Source: Diphasiastrum complanatum | Taxonomy: Eukaryota > Streptophyta > Lycopodiopsida > Lycopodiales > Lycopodiaceae | Assembly: GCA_029204225.1 (NCBI GenBank) | Contig: CM055108.1 | Span: 15,962,722-16,018,721 of the forward strand | DNA length: 56,000 bases | Direction of reading: 5' to 3' | In this document: in pieces, positions 1 to 13,090 of the stretch | Layout: each line of letters opens with the position of its first letter | Position numbering within the stretch: position 1 is the stretch's first letter | Notes under the pieces: generated by a model | Told to the model about the DNA's origin: nothing | What the model saw: the letters and a program-made list of their open reading frames with translations, nothing else | The model's database searches: none | Program-made: the position numbers and the translations under genes

Positions 1-250
1 TCTTACATCAACCGAAGTCTCCAACTCCTTCCATCAACCGAAGTCTCCAAAGTCTTCGACTTCTTCAACAACTTCATTCATCAACCGAAGTGTGACGTCT
101 TCCATCATCCGAAGTCTTCGGAGTCTCCGACTTCTTCAACAACTTCGTTCATCAACCGAAGTGTGACTTCTTCCATCATCCGAAGTCTCCAACTTCTTCG
201 ACAACTTTGTTCATCATCAACCGAAGTGTCCGACTTCTTTAGCAACTTTA
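1..250. repeat. Tandem repeat (CATCAACCGAAG minisatellite)
   Basis: Degenerate tandem array built on the core CATCAACCGAAGT(C/G)T followed by TCCGACTTCTTC. Short units of about 26-30 bp are combined into longer units of about 65-70 bp. The array is cut by the window edge. No coding potential is seen. A similar CGAAGTCTCCGGCTCTGAC sequence occurs at 32171-32190 beside a PBS-like site, so the array may derive from an LTR. Confidence 0.75.
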
Positions 251-978
251 GGAATGTCACTATTTCTCAACAGTAACTTCTTTTCAACTGTTTCAAAGAA
301 GTAAACCTTTTGTCAACTTGTTCACCTGACCATGTATTTAAAGTACAGCTATCATTTTGTATCGTAGTTCAACTATTCCCTGAGTGCAACAAAGTGCTTA
401 GTTAGATGACAAACGTTTATTGTAATTAGATACATAGATCCGGTGTATAAGTACACCTTCATCACACACTTTATGGGATGCTCCATCCATGACGAATGAT
501 TTTGAGCCTCCAAGTTATGTTGCCATTCTGGTTGTAACTTATTGTTGTGCTTCAGTGTAATATAGCAACAATACACTTTTCTATCTATGTATAATGTAGA
601 TGAATGCTTATTGTGATTTGTGCACGTCGCTTCCATTTGATCAGGCTCATTCACTCACTCTGATCAAAACATGGACGTCTATGACTCCTCAGTTTCTGAT
701 CAGACGATGGCTGTCTTTGATGCCTAAGGAACTTGCATTATCAGACTGCTTTATTACTTTGACATTCTGATCTGAACTTTTTATTAAAATCCATTTGTAG
801 TAATACCACACACCATATCTAATCTCTTTGGCGGACTATACTCAGTCATCTATTTGTTTTTGAGTATGAATCGATTTCTTAAGATCTTGTTGGGCAGAGC
901 GCTTGAGCTGTGACTATAGCTTAGCATTTACATTCTTTTAGACTGTCTTGCATGTAGCAGCCCACAATAACGGGAGAG
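251..978. other. No recognisable gene
   Basis: AT-rich sequence with only short shadow reading frames. The right end adjoins the truncated copia remnant. I see no promoter, RNA gene or repeat boundary that I can support. Confidence 0.5.
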
Positions 979-2818
<1,840 letters not shown>

Positions 2819-3361
2819 CTGTGCATTACTTTCTTGATAGCAAAAGAACCTCAGCTATGCAGACGTTGTGGTCCCATAACTTGTTAAAGAAAATAGAGAG
2901 CAACAAGAATGCACCTCCTCTACTAACTCATTCCACACATTCATACAACATAAGATGAACAAGTGCATAGATGCAAGACATCTTTAGCATTCTATTCTAT
3001 TCTGCTTTCAGAAATACTACACAACAGATGCTAACAAAAACAACAACAAAAAAAACGTTCCGTTGTATTGTTCACTTGAGCAAAAAGAAATTACATAAAA
3101 AATGGTGCACATAAGAAGCTGAAACATAACGCCTGTATGCTGAACACTGAACTAAAAATAAGATGATCAAGCTTTGCTCCTGCAAAGGAATTTGGAGTAG
3201 GAGTATCCGAAAACTAAGAAGCTAGCACGTTGTCTCTCTAGTTTTATCTTTGTTTGTATTGTCTTACTTAGTTCAAAATAACAACTTAACTACTAAACTA
3301 AGTTAACCTAATCTTCATGTTTCTAACTAAACTCCTAACTAATCGTTTGGTGGTGCACGTA
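2819..3361. other. No recognisable gene; flank of element A1
   Basis: AT-rich, including an A-rich stretch near 3030-3060. It lies upstream (minus-strand sense) of the copia gag start, where a leader and LTR would be expected, but I find no PBS complement (GGCTCTGATACCA) and no LTR boundary. It ends at the target duplication of A1. Confidence 0.5.
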
Positions 3362-3366
3362 GTGGG

Positions 3367-4286
3367 TGTTGCGCCGGCGCCTCAAAGGGCGCTGGGACTT
3401 GAGCGGTTTCCCCAACACGCGCTTAAGTCTAATATTCATCCATCATGCACTTACATAAAAGCCAAATCAGAAACGTAACAAGCTTAACCATTCAGACTTA
3501 AGAAAACTGGAATCCCAACCAACCCGAAAGCCAACTCAGAATCCGTCCCCAAAAGGTAACCAAAGGCAAAGACAAGCCACACATGAAATCCAAGGCATAG
3601 TGGTCGCCAAACTGACCAATTGGCATAGCGGCAAGCCCCATGTCGATGACAGGGACCCTTAGGCGCCAGCGACGCAAAAAGGTTGTAGTAAGGGTCCTTC
3701 CACTTGGACCAGTCCCGGAGGCGAAACCGAAATGGTAATCATCCCCAAGGATCAACTTTATTAGATTTGGAAGAGGTTACATTCATACATAGACTGACCG
3801 GTCTCGGGGCCACCAACACGTGCTGGGCATTGTGCCTGGCTCGTGCTGGTAGAGGGAGCTGAGACCTAGCGACTGGATTCCTGGTGCTGGTTGAGCTGCC
3901 CAAGTTTCTGTCTGCCGGACTCCCCCTATAGTTCTGCTGTGATTCGGCGCACCCCCTCTGGTTTGAAACATAGTGCTTTCTGGTAAAGCACGCTTTTTAG
4001 GACTTAGTTTTTATTTTGCTGATTAAGCCTGGCAAGCCTGGCAGAATCAGTCTGGCTCCCGGACATGGGTCCCGGGAGCCGTCCCGGCGGCCGAATCAAC
4101 CTGCTTTCCTGACTAGGCCATGACTCGAGCTCCGAAGCTAGCTCATGACTTTGTGACTACTTGACTGGCTCACCACAGGTCGGAGGCTCAGTCCTTGACA
4201 TTCTAACTTGCTCTGGGACCTTAGGGAGTGTCACCCCTTTGAGTCTTACAGGGCACGCTGGGTGCACCCAAGTCAGCTTTACAACA
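3367..4286 (-). repeat. 3' LTR of A1
   Basis: 920 bp, TG...CA bounded in minus-strand sense. It contains an AATAAA-like signal (sense TCTAATAAAGTTG, plus-strand position about 3760) and a perfect hairpin GTGCTTT-ctggt-AAAGCAC at 3973-3991 whose stem repeats the motif of the leader hairpins. Near-identical to 7459-8378. Confidence 0.95.
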
Positions 4287-4297
4287 TCCTCCCCTCG
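4287..4297 (-). promoter_or_regulatory. Polypurine tract of A1
   Basis: Minus-strand CGAGGGGAGGA directly abuts the 3' LTR start (TGTTG), the standard position for plus-strand priming in LTR retrotransposons. Confidence 0.85.
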
Positions 4298-4307
4298 TTT
4301 GAGAAAG

Positions 4308-4323
4308 CTGATGTCCTCATCAG
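4308..4323 (-). promoter_or_regulatory. Pre-PPT hairpin of A1
   Basis: Perfect stem CTGATG-aggA-CATCAG in element sense, 21 bp from the 3' LTR. The same hairpin at nearly the same spacing is present in A2 (15269-15284) and in the otherwise unrelated interior of B (13091-13106). A cis-acting role is inferred. Confidence 0.6.
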
Positions 4324-4828
4324 GGCCAAACTAGAACCTAAGACTCATGGCACGGGCTTAATTCACCGGCCAGACTTTAGTCACATATACAAGGGCACGA
4401 GCTTGATTCACCGGCCAAAGGAAACCAACTGTAAAGCAGAGTAATGATATTGTGTTTTACACCCAGCACAGGAAAAGTGTGGATCTAGTTCACTTATGTA
4501 AAACCTGTGTGAAGCTGCTGCACTTAGACATCAAACTGAAGCTCACTCCTCAATGAGAAATGCGGCTTACTTTATTAGCATGAAAGAAAAAGGTACTCAC
4601 GGCTCCCTTAAGCCTCAGATATGTCGTTGTCGTCGCACATCTGGATGAGTCCCCTAGGACTCTAGATATTTCGTTTGGTCGTCCAGGTTGAGCTCCTTGA
4701 GCTCTGCATCGGCACTTAGATTCACCTTTGACGTAGAAACTGCAGGCAATGTTGGCTCCATTTGACCTCGCGTCAGCTGGTTTGTCACTGTTGGATGTCT
4801 TTCATTAAAAAGGTGAGTTTTCGCTTGG
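4324..4828 (-). other. A1 3' untranslated interior
   Basis: Sequence between the end of the protease reading frame and the pre-PPT hairpin. It contains repeated GGCACGGGCTTAATTCACCGG-like segments near 4350-4420. No RT, RNase H or integrase motif is visible, confirming that pol has been lost. Confidence 0.6.
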
Positions 4829-6625
4829 TCACACAAGGTGAGCTCCTTTTGCCAAGAAGGCCACCACATGTTCGTTAAACCAGCTTAATCCCAAAATAGC
4901 GTCGAAGGCATCCATCTTCAAGATTGTGAACGTTAGTCGATTCTTCCAGGCTCCCAGAGAGATTGGTAAGTTGGTTGCCAATCTACAAGTGGTCATTGTA
5001 CCTTTCGCGGTCTCCACACAATTAGGAGTCACATTTTCTTCACATTGGATGTCCAATTCTCCTGTCAGTTTTTCTGACAAGTAATTATGTGACGCCCCCA
5101 GGTCTACCATGAAGTAAATGATCCTGCCTTGAATACAGCCTTTCAGGTACAATAACTTGGATCCTCTCGCAGGAGTCGCCATAAGATGTTCACGATAAGC
5201 CGCAAGTGCCCCTATTTGTTGCAAGGCATTTAGGTCAGACTCCGTCAAATCCGTTTCTGGGTCCTCTTCATCATCTTGTTCACCATCTTCTTGATCAAAT
5301 GCCTCTCTCTCCATCCTATCAAATCCTTCAATGGCAGCCATGATTTGCTTATTCAATGGTTTGGGGCATGATCTCCAAGAGTGACCTTGCTGATGACAGT
5401 TGAAGCAACGCATGGAACTGCCCACTGTTGGTGAGCTGTTGCTGTGACTAGTTGAAGGTCCAACATTGTTTCTTCTCTGGAACATGTTCCCTCCATTGTT
5501 GCCTTGGTTGCCAAACCCTATTTTTGTTGGGAATTTATTCACGCTACTCGAGGCTTGGTTGCCATTTGGAGCTGAGTTCCCCCTTGAAAAGAAGCTCGGA
5601 CTCGGTCTGGATCCACTAAATACTCTTGTTGAGGTTGCGGGAGCAGCTAGTGCCAATGTGCTCTCATAATCACAAACCATTTCAGCCGCTCAAATAGTTG
5701 AATTGAAATCATGGGGCATGTAGCTGTCTATCGCACGTCGGGTCCAGGATTGCATTTCAGACAATAGGTAATGAGTTTTGTCCGCCTCGGACATATCTTC
5801 AATAACCCATACACTCTGTCTGAATCTATTGAGGTACTCTCGCAATGACCCTTTCTGTTTGAGCCCCGATAATTCTGTCCTCAATCTCATGTGTGAATCC
5901 TTCGGTATGAACTCCTCTCGTAACGCGGCTTTGAATGCGTCCCATGTTTGAAAATGCATTTCGGCCATCCGGTACCAATTTGTAGTGTAGCCCTCAAAAT
6001 ATGCTAATGCCAAGTCAGTTCTTTCTTCCTCAGGAGTGTTCATTAGACGGAAGTAATGGTCCATGTGAAACAACCAATCTTCCACAACTCGAATGTCACG
6101 CTCTCCTTTGAAAGTAGGTGGTGCTTTCACTTTGGCAGTCTTTCTTGGGCCCTCCGTGGTTCGCGCTCGTGGTTCTCTTGGTATCTGTGGAGGAGGCGCC
6201 ACTGCATTCTCCCTAGTTGCTTCCAACTCTTCAAACCTAGCTTCGAGCTGTGTTAGCCCGTCTCTCATTTCTCTAGCAAGGTTAATTTGGGTAAGATTCA
6301 TGGCTCGCAAGGATGTTTGCCATTCTTTCCTTTCGGTTTCTCTATCCTTCTTCACCTCGCTAAGCATAGCCGTCATTGCGCTTGATAAGTATTGCCGCAT
6401 CTTCACTTCAAAGAGGTCCTGTTGTGCCTCTGGCAAGGGTTCATCTCTTGGTGTAGGTTCAGAAGGGCCACCCATCTCTTCATGGAGGGGCGCCACTGTG
6501 GAGTGCATACGCTCTTTCTTTCTCGACTTGGACCTGGTGCCATCTCGATGCATGCGAGAGCTGTATTCTTGAGTCAGCTCTTCTCCGTCCGTCAGTGCTC
6601 GTAACTCTTCAAGATGGTCCTCCAT
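4829..6625 (-). pseudogene. Gag-protease of element A1 (one in-frame stop)
   Basis: A single minus-strand frame from ATG 6623-6625 to 4829 is interrupted only by TGA at 5690-5692, so about 598 codons in all. Residues ~1-165 are charged, with coiled-coil character (KKDRETERKEWQTSLRAM). Residues ~170-300 match the Retrotrans_gag fold (VEDWLFHMDHYFRLMNTPEE, and REEFIPKDSHMRLRTELSGL). After the stop comes a CCHC zinc knuckle, CFNCHQQGHSWRSC, then an aspartic protease whose active site reads VDLGASHNY, with Leu at the position usually Ser or Thr, and a later AILGLSW flap-region motif. Gag would form the particle and the knuckle bind RNA. The stop could be a CGA-to-TGA CpG transition (inference). 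The frame ends just after protease, where the autonomous family would continue into RT. Confidence 0.88.
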
Positions 6626-6980
6626 TATAGTCAGAGGTGTACTTCCAACAGATTATCGCCTCAATCCTTTTTATATTTGAAGCTCTCCCTTCTGTCAGTC
6701 GGGCCCCACAGCTCTCTTTTCTTCTTTATTAAATCAGCTTCAATGAAAATATCCCTTCCTCAAACTTAGCACGCCCACATCACCTGAGAGCCAAGTAGGA
6801 ACCAGGTCATTTGTGTCCAAGCAAGCACACGACAAACGGAACATACCAACCAAAGCAAACACAGAGGATTCCTCTCAAGCCACAAACCCCCCCTGAGACC
6901 GGACGTAGGACCTTTGCCTAGCCACGCCCACACAAATCTATCACAGAATTAGCCCACGGGAAAACATCCATCCAACCATC
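6626..6980 (-). other. A1 5' untranslated spacer between gag and leader hairpins
   Basis: No reading frame of note. The segment around 6830-6960 matches 19020-19165 of A2 (ACCAACCAAAGC, GAGACCGGACGTAGGA), so it belongs to the shared family leader. Confidence 0.55.
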
Positions 6981-6981
6981 C

Positions 6982-7367
6982 GTGCTTTCACCATTAAGCA
7001 GCACATTGCCTCAGTCACGCCCCACCACTTTTTGGTCGATAGCCCTTATAACTAAACGATCGGCAGCTATCCCGCACCGGCAGCTAACCACCCGTGCTTT
7101 ACACCCGAATTCGAGCAGCATCTCTGTATCAATGGTTAACCCGTACAGTTCGAATATGTCGCCCCGCACCCCACAAGGTACAGACCGTGCTTTCACCTAC
7201 CTAGGCAGCACTTTGCCTCATCCGTCCTACGTGCAGACAGCGCCAGGCCCGAACCGCGAGAACTGACCGTGCTTACACCTCGAGGGCAACACTTTGACTC
7301 ATCAAGTCCCCCGTTCTGCCGACCACCCCAACCGTGGACGCACCCGTGCTTACACTGTGGGCAGCAC
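6982..7367 (-). promoter_or_regulatory. A1 leader: five reiterated GTGCT/AGCAC stem-loops
   Basis: Five imperfect repeats each form GTGCT-loop-AGCAC: 6982-7004, 7094-7121 (pairs with a mismatch), 7187-7211, 7269-7292 (stem weakened to AACAC) and 7346-7367. Loops are 12-18 nt and carry a GGTG(T/A)AA or similar motif in sense. They lie between the PBS and gag, the region where retroviruses and Ty elements keep packaging or dimerisation signals. The same five occur in A2 (19184-19569) and B (10638-11023). Function is inferred. Confidence 0.65.
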
Positions 7368-7443
7368 CTTGCGCAACGGTTGTCCTGACAAATCCCAAAA
7401 ACGTGGCCATCCCTGTGAGACTTGCGTAGCTGACCGGCTAGTC

Positions 7444-7456
7444 GGCTCTGATACCA
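7444..7456 (-). promoter_or_regulatory. PBS of A1 (tRNA-iMet)
   Basis: Plus-strand GGCTCTGATACCA is the complement of TGGTATCAGAGCC, separated from the LTR end by the dinucleotide TG. It matches the 3' end of plant initiator tRNA-Met. Confidence 0.92.
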
Positions 7457-7458
7457 CA

Positions 7459-8378
7459 TGTTGCGCCGGCGCCTCAAAGGGCGCTGGGACTTGAGCGGTT
7501 TCCCCAACACGCGCTTAAGTCTAACATTCATCCATCATGCACTTACATAAAAGCCAACTCAGAAACGTAACAAGCTTAACCATTCAGACTTAAGAAAACT
7601 GGAATCCCAACCAACCCGAAAGCCAACTCAGAATCCGTCCCCAAAAGGTAACCAAAGGCAAAGACAAGCCACACATGAAATCCAAGGCATAATGGTCGCC
7701 AAACTGACCAATTGGCATAGCGGCAAGCCCCATGTCGATGACAGGGACCCTTAGGCGCCAGCGACGCAAAAAGGTTGTAGTAAGGGTCCTTCCACTTGGA
7801 CCAGTCCCGGAGGCGAAACCGAAACGGTAATCATCCCCAAGGATCAACTTTATTAGATTTGGAAGAGGTTACATTCATACATAGACTGACCGGTCTCGGG
7901 GCCACCAACACGTGCTGGGCATTGTGCCTGGCTCGTGCTGGTAGAGGGAGCTGAGACCTGGCGACTGGATTCCTGGCGCTGGTTGAGCTGCCCAAGTTTC
8001 TGTCTGCCGGACTCCCCCTATAGTTTTGCTGTGATTCGGCGCACCCCCTCTGGTTTGAAACATAGTGCTTTCTGGTAAAGCACGCTTTTTAGGACTTAGT
8101 TTTTATTTTGCTGATTAAGCCTGGCAAGCCTGGCAGAATCAGTCTGGCTCCCGGACATGGGTCCCGGGAGCCGTCCCGGCGGCCGAATCAACCTGCTTTC
8201 CTGACTAGGCCATGACTCGAGCTCCAGAGCTAGCTCATGACTTTGTGACTACTTGACTGGCTCACCACAGGTCGGAGGCTCAGTCCTTGACATTCTAACT
8301 TGCTCTGGGACCTTAGGGAGTGTCACCCCTTTGAGTCTTACAGGGCACGCTGGGTGCACCCAAGTCAGCTTCACAACA
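7459..8378 (-). repeat. 5' LTR of A1
   Basis: 920 bp. Same features as the 3' LTR, with the hairpin near 8065-8083. It would hold the RNA polymerase II promoter in its U3 part, but I cannot place a TATA box confidently. Confidence 0.95.
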
Positions 8379-8383
8379 GTGGG

Positions 8384-8532
8384 TTTGTGCCTTTCCACAT
8401 TTTGTGTGGGTTGGATGTGCATTGCATCCACTAACATTCTCTTTGTGCTAGAGCTATAGTCAAAACTTCACATCCAACCATTTCGATTTGCATCAAACTC
8501 AAGGACATTCCTTCAGCAACTATGAGGCTGGA
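8384..8532. other. Spacer between A1 and the B-type LTR fragment
   Basis: About 150 bp with no gene. Together with the sequence left of 3362 it forms the pre-insertion target of A1. Confidence 0.5.
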
Positions 8533-9305
8533 TGTTGTAAAGTTACCTTTACAAGCTTTATTTCCGGCGCCACCAGCGCCAGCATTGTCCCCGGTACTAA
8601 CAGCGCCCCTACTGCTCTCGGTGCCACTGTGACCAGAATCCAGCCGGCGCCAAGTTTCTATGGCTGAAAATCTTTGATCGGTTCTAGCGAAGTCCAGAGA
8701 GCTCAGATCGATGTGCAATCACCTCACACAATTTAAGAAAACTTGGGGATCAATAAATGCTAGAGAGAGAAAACGTGCTTTACCAGCCTGGGTAGAGTAC
8801 TTGGTATGAGGGGAGGTGGCGAATCTCACCAATACTATAGGGGAGTGCGGGTTGCGACTCAGGGTGAGCTCCAACCAAGTCTCAGCCTCCCTTGCTGGAA
8901 TGTTGTCCTGGCGCCCGCCTTGGCATGTCAGCAGCCTAGAGACTAGGGTTGCTCACACACTTGAAATGTAACCTTCTCAAATTTTTTAATCAAGTGGGAT
9001 TTTCCTCAAACTGACTCTGATTACCTTCTGGGTTTCAGTGTTCGATAGAAGCCCCAGTTGTAAGGCCGCTTCAAACTTTTTGATTTGGCATATGGCTGAG
9101 GGTCATATCTCAAGACGCCAGTGGTATGCCGTCGGGACCATTCGGTTTGTGGCGCCAGCGGCAAGCTGTCAGGACCATTCGCTCCAGGAACTGGTCGTCT
9201 CCATATCTGTCGCGTCTTGTGATTCTGAGTGTTCCTTGCATGAACGTGAAAGGGTTAAGCTCTTGGGGAACGGGCTCTAACTTGTCGGCTGAGTTGGATG
9301 GCTTG
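8533..9305 (+). repeat. Truncated B-type LTR (B0)
   Basis: Begins TGTTGTAAAGTTACC and is collinear with LTR B (GGCGCC-rich start, CTTTGATCGGTTCTAG, CTATAGGGGAGTGCGG, AATAAA-like site missing) up to TTGGATGGCTTG, where element B begins at 9306. The rest of this LTR is not found beyond B at 14162, so the locus has been rearranged or deleted. It is more divergent than the two LTRs of B, so probably older. Confidence 0.8.
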
Positions 9306-10547
9306 TGTTGTAAAGCTACCTTTACAAGCTTTACTTCCGGCGCCACGGCGCCAGCTATGTCCGCGGCGCCAGCAGCGCCCCTGCTGCTCCCGGCGCCAAC
9401 AGCGCCGGCGCCGCTCTCGGCGCCACTGTGACCAGAATCCAGCCGGCGCCAAGTTCCTATGGCTGAAAATCTTTGATCGGTTCTAGCGAAGTCCAGAGAG
9501 CTCAGATCGATGTGCAATCACCTCACACGATCTAGGCATGATTAAAGGAAGCCTGGGGATCAATAAAATCTAGAGAGAGAAAATGACTTTCTAGAAAGAG
9601 AAAATCTTAGAGAGAGAAAAACGTGCTTTACCAGCTTGGGTAGAGTGCTTGGCATGAGGGGGGTGCCGAATCACACCAATACTATAGGGGAGTGCGGGTT
9701 GCGACTCAGGGCGAGCTCCAACCAAGTCTCAGCCTCCCTTGCTGGAATGTTGTCATGGCTCTCGCCTTGGCATGCTAGCGCCCCGGAGACTAGGGTCGGT
9801 CACACACTTGAAATGTAACCTTCTCAGATTTATCAATAAAGTGGGATTTTCCTCAAACTGACTCTGATTACCTTCTGGGTTTCAGTGTTCGGTAAAAGCG
9901 CCAGTTGTAAGGCCGCTTCCAAATTTTTAAGTTGGCACATAGCTAAGGGTTGTATCCCGGGACGCCAGTGGTATGCCGTCGGGACCATTCGGTCCGTGGC
10001 GCCAACGGTATGCTATCGGGACCATTTGGTCCAGGAACTGGTTGTCTCCATATCTGTCGTGGCTTGTGGTTCTGAATGTTCCTTGCATGAACGTGAATGG
10101 GTTAAGCTCTTGGGGAACGGGCTCTAACCTGTCGGCTGAGTTGGATGGCTTGCTTGGGTGGAAGTTACCTGTTTATGGCTGTCCAGTCTGGCATGGTGCC
10201 AAGTTGGCTTCCAACGCTCGTGACGAAGCTTTCAGTTGGTTAAGTCTGATGTAAGTCAGACCACTTGCTTGGAATGGATGTTACTCGTTTGTAACGAAGC
10301 TTCAAGTTGGTTAAGTTTGATGTATGTCGGGCGGCTTGCTTAGAGGGAAGTCACCCACGTCGGGACCCCCGATCTGGCATGGCGCCAGGTTGGATCTCAA
10401 TGTTGGTTTTCGGAACTTCAAGTTGGTTAAGTCTGATCGTTGTTGGCGAGTTGGCTGCTTGTATGTCAAGTGGGTTTGGATGGCAAGAGTTGAAGGCTGG
10501 GAAGCTAAGTCGTGGTTCCCGGCTCCCTTTGGGATGCCTGCGCTACA
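9306..10547 (+). repeat. 5' LTR of B
   Basis: 1242 bp, TGTTG...CTACA. It opens with an inverted repeat GTAAAGCT...AGCTTTAC and then seven GGCGCC palindromes at 9339-9450. AATAAAG occurs near 9835. The end GGGATGCCTGCGCTACA is followed by TG and the PBS. Confidence 0.9.
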
Positions 10548-10549
10548 TG

Positions 10550-10562
10550 TGGTATCAGAGCC
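10550..10562 (+). promoter_or_regulatory. PBS of B (tRNA-iMet)
   Basis: TGGTATCAGAGCC two bases (TG) after the LTR end: identical sequence and spacing to A1 and A2. Confidence 0.92.
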
Positions 10563-10637
10563 GACTGGCCGGTCAGCTATGCGGATCTCACGGAAATGGC
10601 CACGGTTTGGGGTTCATCAAGACAACTGTTGTGCAAG

Positions 10638-11023
10638 GTGCTGCCCACAGTGTAAGCACGGGTGCGTCCACGGTCGGGGTGGTCGGCAGAACGGGGGACT
10701 TGATGAGTCAAGGTGCTGCCCTTGAGGTGTAAGCACGGTCAGTTCTCGCGGTTCGGGCCCAGCGCTGTCTGCACGTAGGACGGATGAGGCAAAGTGCTGC
10801 CTAGGGAGGTGAAAGCACGGTCTGTACCTTGTGGGGTGCGGGGCGACATATTCGAACTGTACGGGTTAACCATTGATACAGAGATGCTGTTCGAATTCGG
10901 GTGTAAAGCACGGGTGGTTAGCTGCCGGTGCGGGATAGCTGCCGATCGTTTAGCTATAAGGGCTATCGACCAAAAAGTGGTGGGGCGTGACTGAGGCAAT
11001 GTGCTTCTTAATGGTGAAAGCAC
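10638..11023 (+). promoter_or_regulatory. B leader: five reiterated GTGCT/AGCAC stem-loops
   Basis: Stem-loops at 10638-10659, 10713-10736, 10794-10818, 10884-10911 (ATGCT variant) and 11001-11023. Each has GTGCT, a 12-18-nt loop, then AGCAC followed by GG. The segment is homologous to the minus-strand leaders of A1 and A2. Confidence 0.65.
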
Positions 11024-13090
11024 GGATAGTTGGAGGGGTGTCCTATGTGGGCTGATTTCGTGATCGATTTGTATGGGCGCGGCCAAGCAAAGGTCCGTTG
11101 GCAGGACCATCTCAAAGGGGGACCTTGTCTTTGTTACTTGTTAGTAAACCTGCCTGAGTGTCTTACTTGTACGTATTCGTGGTGAGTCTTAGTACTCGTG
11201 CTTTGCTTGGTTTGCATGATTGCTTGTGATACAAGGAGCTGATGGCTCGAGAAGGAACCTTTTCTTTTGAAGGCTGATACCATCAAACAAAGAGGACTAC
11301 AGAATCTGGGGGGCGGATTTGCAGTTCAAGTACTCACACGTGAACGACAACGAAACGACTCAATGTTTGCAAAGGATGGATGGCTAGCCTGTTTCTTGGG
11401 TTAGTTTCATTTGCGACAACGCCCACAAGACGCAAGCAGGAAGTCAAAAGTTGAAAAGGGCCATTTTAGGGGAGATCTTCTATGGAGCAGTTGGTCTTCA
11501 TTTTGGGACGGCCACCTTCGGAACTGAAACTCACTGAGCATGGGCGATATCCAGAATCTGTGCGGCGGATTTGCAGTTCAAGCACTCGCACGTGAACGAC
11601 AACGAATTGACTCAATGTTTGCAAAGGATGGATGGCTAGCCTGTTTCTTGGGTTAGTTTCATTTGCGACAACGCCCACCAGACGCAAGCAGGAAGTCAAA
11701 AGTTGGAAATGGCAATTTCAGGGGAGATCTTCTATAGCAGTTGGTCATTTTGGGACGGCCACCTTCGGAACTGAAACTCACTGAGCATGGGTGATATCCA
11801 GTATCAGTTGGGTTTTTCCTCAAAGGGGAAAAGACTAGGATCCCCTTCAGAGATTGGCAACAAGTTGGATCGAGCCATAATCCTAGCAGATGGGAAGCAA
11901 AGTATTGGAAAGGCTTTTTGTCCGAAGAACTCTACTCTAAGTCCGATCAGCTGATTTATTAAGTGGAGGGGAACTATCACACACACCTCTCTCTTGGGGC
12001 AAATTTTGAATGAAAGTTGATCACAATGGGGGCAAATTCAAGGTGACCTAGCCATACTCACACGAGGAGACTGGCGAACTTTGGACCTAATAAGTTGACA
12101 AGTTTTTGTTGTGGAAAGGAAAGCTTGTTATAGGCTTTCTCTGGACCAGCAATGATGAGGAAACATATGAGTACGCTGGCTTGTGTTACGTTAAGGCAGC
12201 TGATCAATGAAGGAACTGTGAAAGTTGAGTCTTGCATGAGAGACTTGGTATTTCAAACGGACGCTAAGGGACATTTCGCGTTGAGATCGGACTAGTGCAA
12301 ACTCTGGGTGCATGTGTCTGATTCAAAGAGAGCTACTTGAAGCCAAGCTCGATGTACACTTCTTGTTTTGACTCAACTGACCAGTGATGGAATTGTGAAA
12401 GTCAAGTTTTGCACGATGGACATGGTGCTTCAAACAAATGCGAAGAGATAGTTCGGATGCGGATCAAACTGGTGCGGCCCTTTGGCTTTCCACGAGGTCA
12501 ATGGTTACATTTGGGCTGATTCGAAGAGCTACTTCAAGCTAAGTGATAGGTGCATTGTGGAGTACTCAATCTTTGCCTACCTTAAAGAGCCAAGATGGAA
12601 AAGTATCAAGATCAGGCTGGGACAAGGAGAGAAATCAAGGTGCAGAAGCAACAAGGCACAGAGTGGACCATAAAGTGGGCAATTAAACGATAAATCCTTT
12701 GGCTCAGGGAGCCTTGATACCTGTGCGGAACTGAACAAATCTGGAGCTCAGGGAGCTCAACACAAAGTGCATCAAGGACAAATCAGGAGCTCAAAGGAGT
12801 TCCAAAGTCGAAAGTCAGAAGTGGCAGGGGCGTACATTTCAAAGAAAGGCCTCTGTCACCAGTTAATAAGGTTCTCGGGTTTTATGAAAGCGATATCAAA
12901 TCTATGCTTTTCCCAGACAAAGATATTTTTTCAAGTTATGTAATTTTTCAGTACAAAGAGCTGAGCCTCCGACTTGTGGTGTGCCAGCTTCAATGTTAAT
13001 AAAAAAATGGCCAGTAAATTGAGTACTGTGCCAAGTAGCTTAAATGTATAGTCATTTTAATTGGGAGACACCTTTACTTTAATCTGACAT
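11024..13090 (+). other. Non-coding interior of element B
   Basis: No Gag, protease, RT or integrase motif in any frame. It includes a ~250-bp tandem duplication (11300-11796) and a weaker repeat pair near 12205-12320 and 12380-12500 sharing (T/A)GTGAAAGT(T/C)(G/A)AGT(C/T)TTGCA. AGCTGAGCCTCCGAC at 12961-12975 resembles a segment of LTR A. The origin of the rest is unknown. Confidence 0.6.
11300..11796. repeat. ~252-bp tandem duplication inside B
   Basis: Two copies, starting CAGAATCTG at 11300 and 11552, both running through GGCGGATTTGCAGTTCAAG, GATGGATGGCTAGCC and GGGACGGCCACCTTCGGAAC. Only a few substitutions and short indels separate them. Confidence 0.9.

Larger units (their letters stand above)
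3367..8378 (-). mobile_element. Element A1: complete non-autonomous Ty3/gypsy LTR retrotransposon (gag-protease only)
   Basis: Two 920-bp LTRs (3367-4286 and 7459-8378) bound the element, which is flanked by the perfect 5-bp target duplication GTGGG at 3362-3366 and 8379-8383. In minus-strand sense the LTR begins TGTTGTAAAGC and ends GGCGCAACA. The PBS and a hairpin-rich leader follow the 5' LTR, and a PPT precedes the 3' LTR. The 3.17-kb interior holds gag and protease but no RT, RNase H or integrase, so it could move only with help in trans. I count about ten differences between the LTRs, which indicates a fairly recent insertion. LTRs, leader, pre-PPT hairpin and PPT match element A2, which has pol but lacks gag. 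Confidence 0.93.

Noticed and set aside
1-250. CRISPR-like array
   Set aside because: Units are degenerate and contiguous with no unique spacers; plant minisatellite.
3498-3755. 85-codon frame repeated at several places (3498, 7590, 14461, 19791, 29963)
   Set aside because: Conserved only because it lies inside LTR A copies; changes between copies do not favour synonymous sites by eye, and it has no domain. Left as LTR sequence.
10307-10732. 141-codon frame across the LTR B end and leader
   Set aside because: It spans the LTR end, the PBS and the structured leader; no conserved protein motif, and the equivalent A-family frames lie on unrelated frames.
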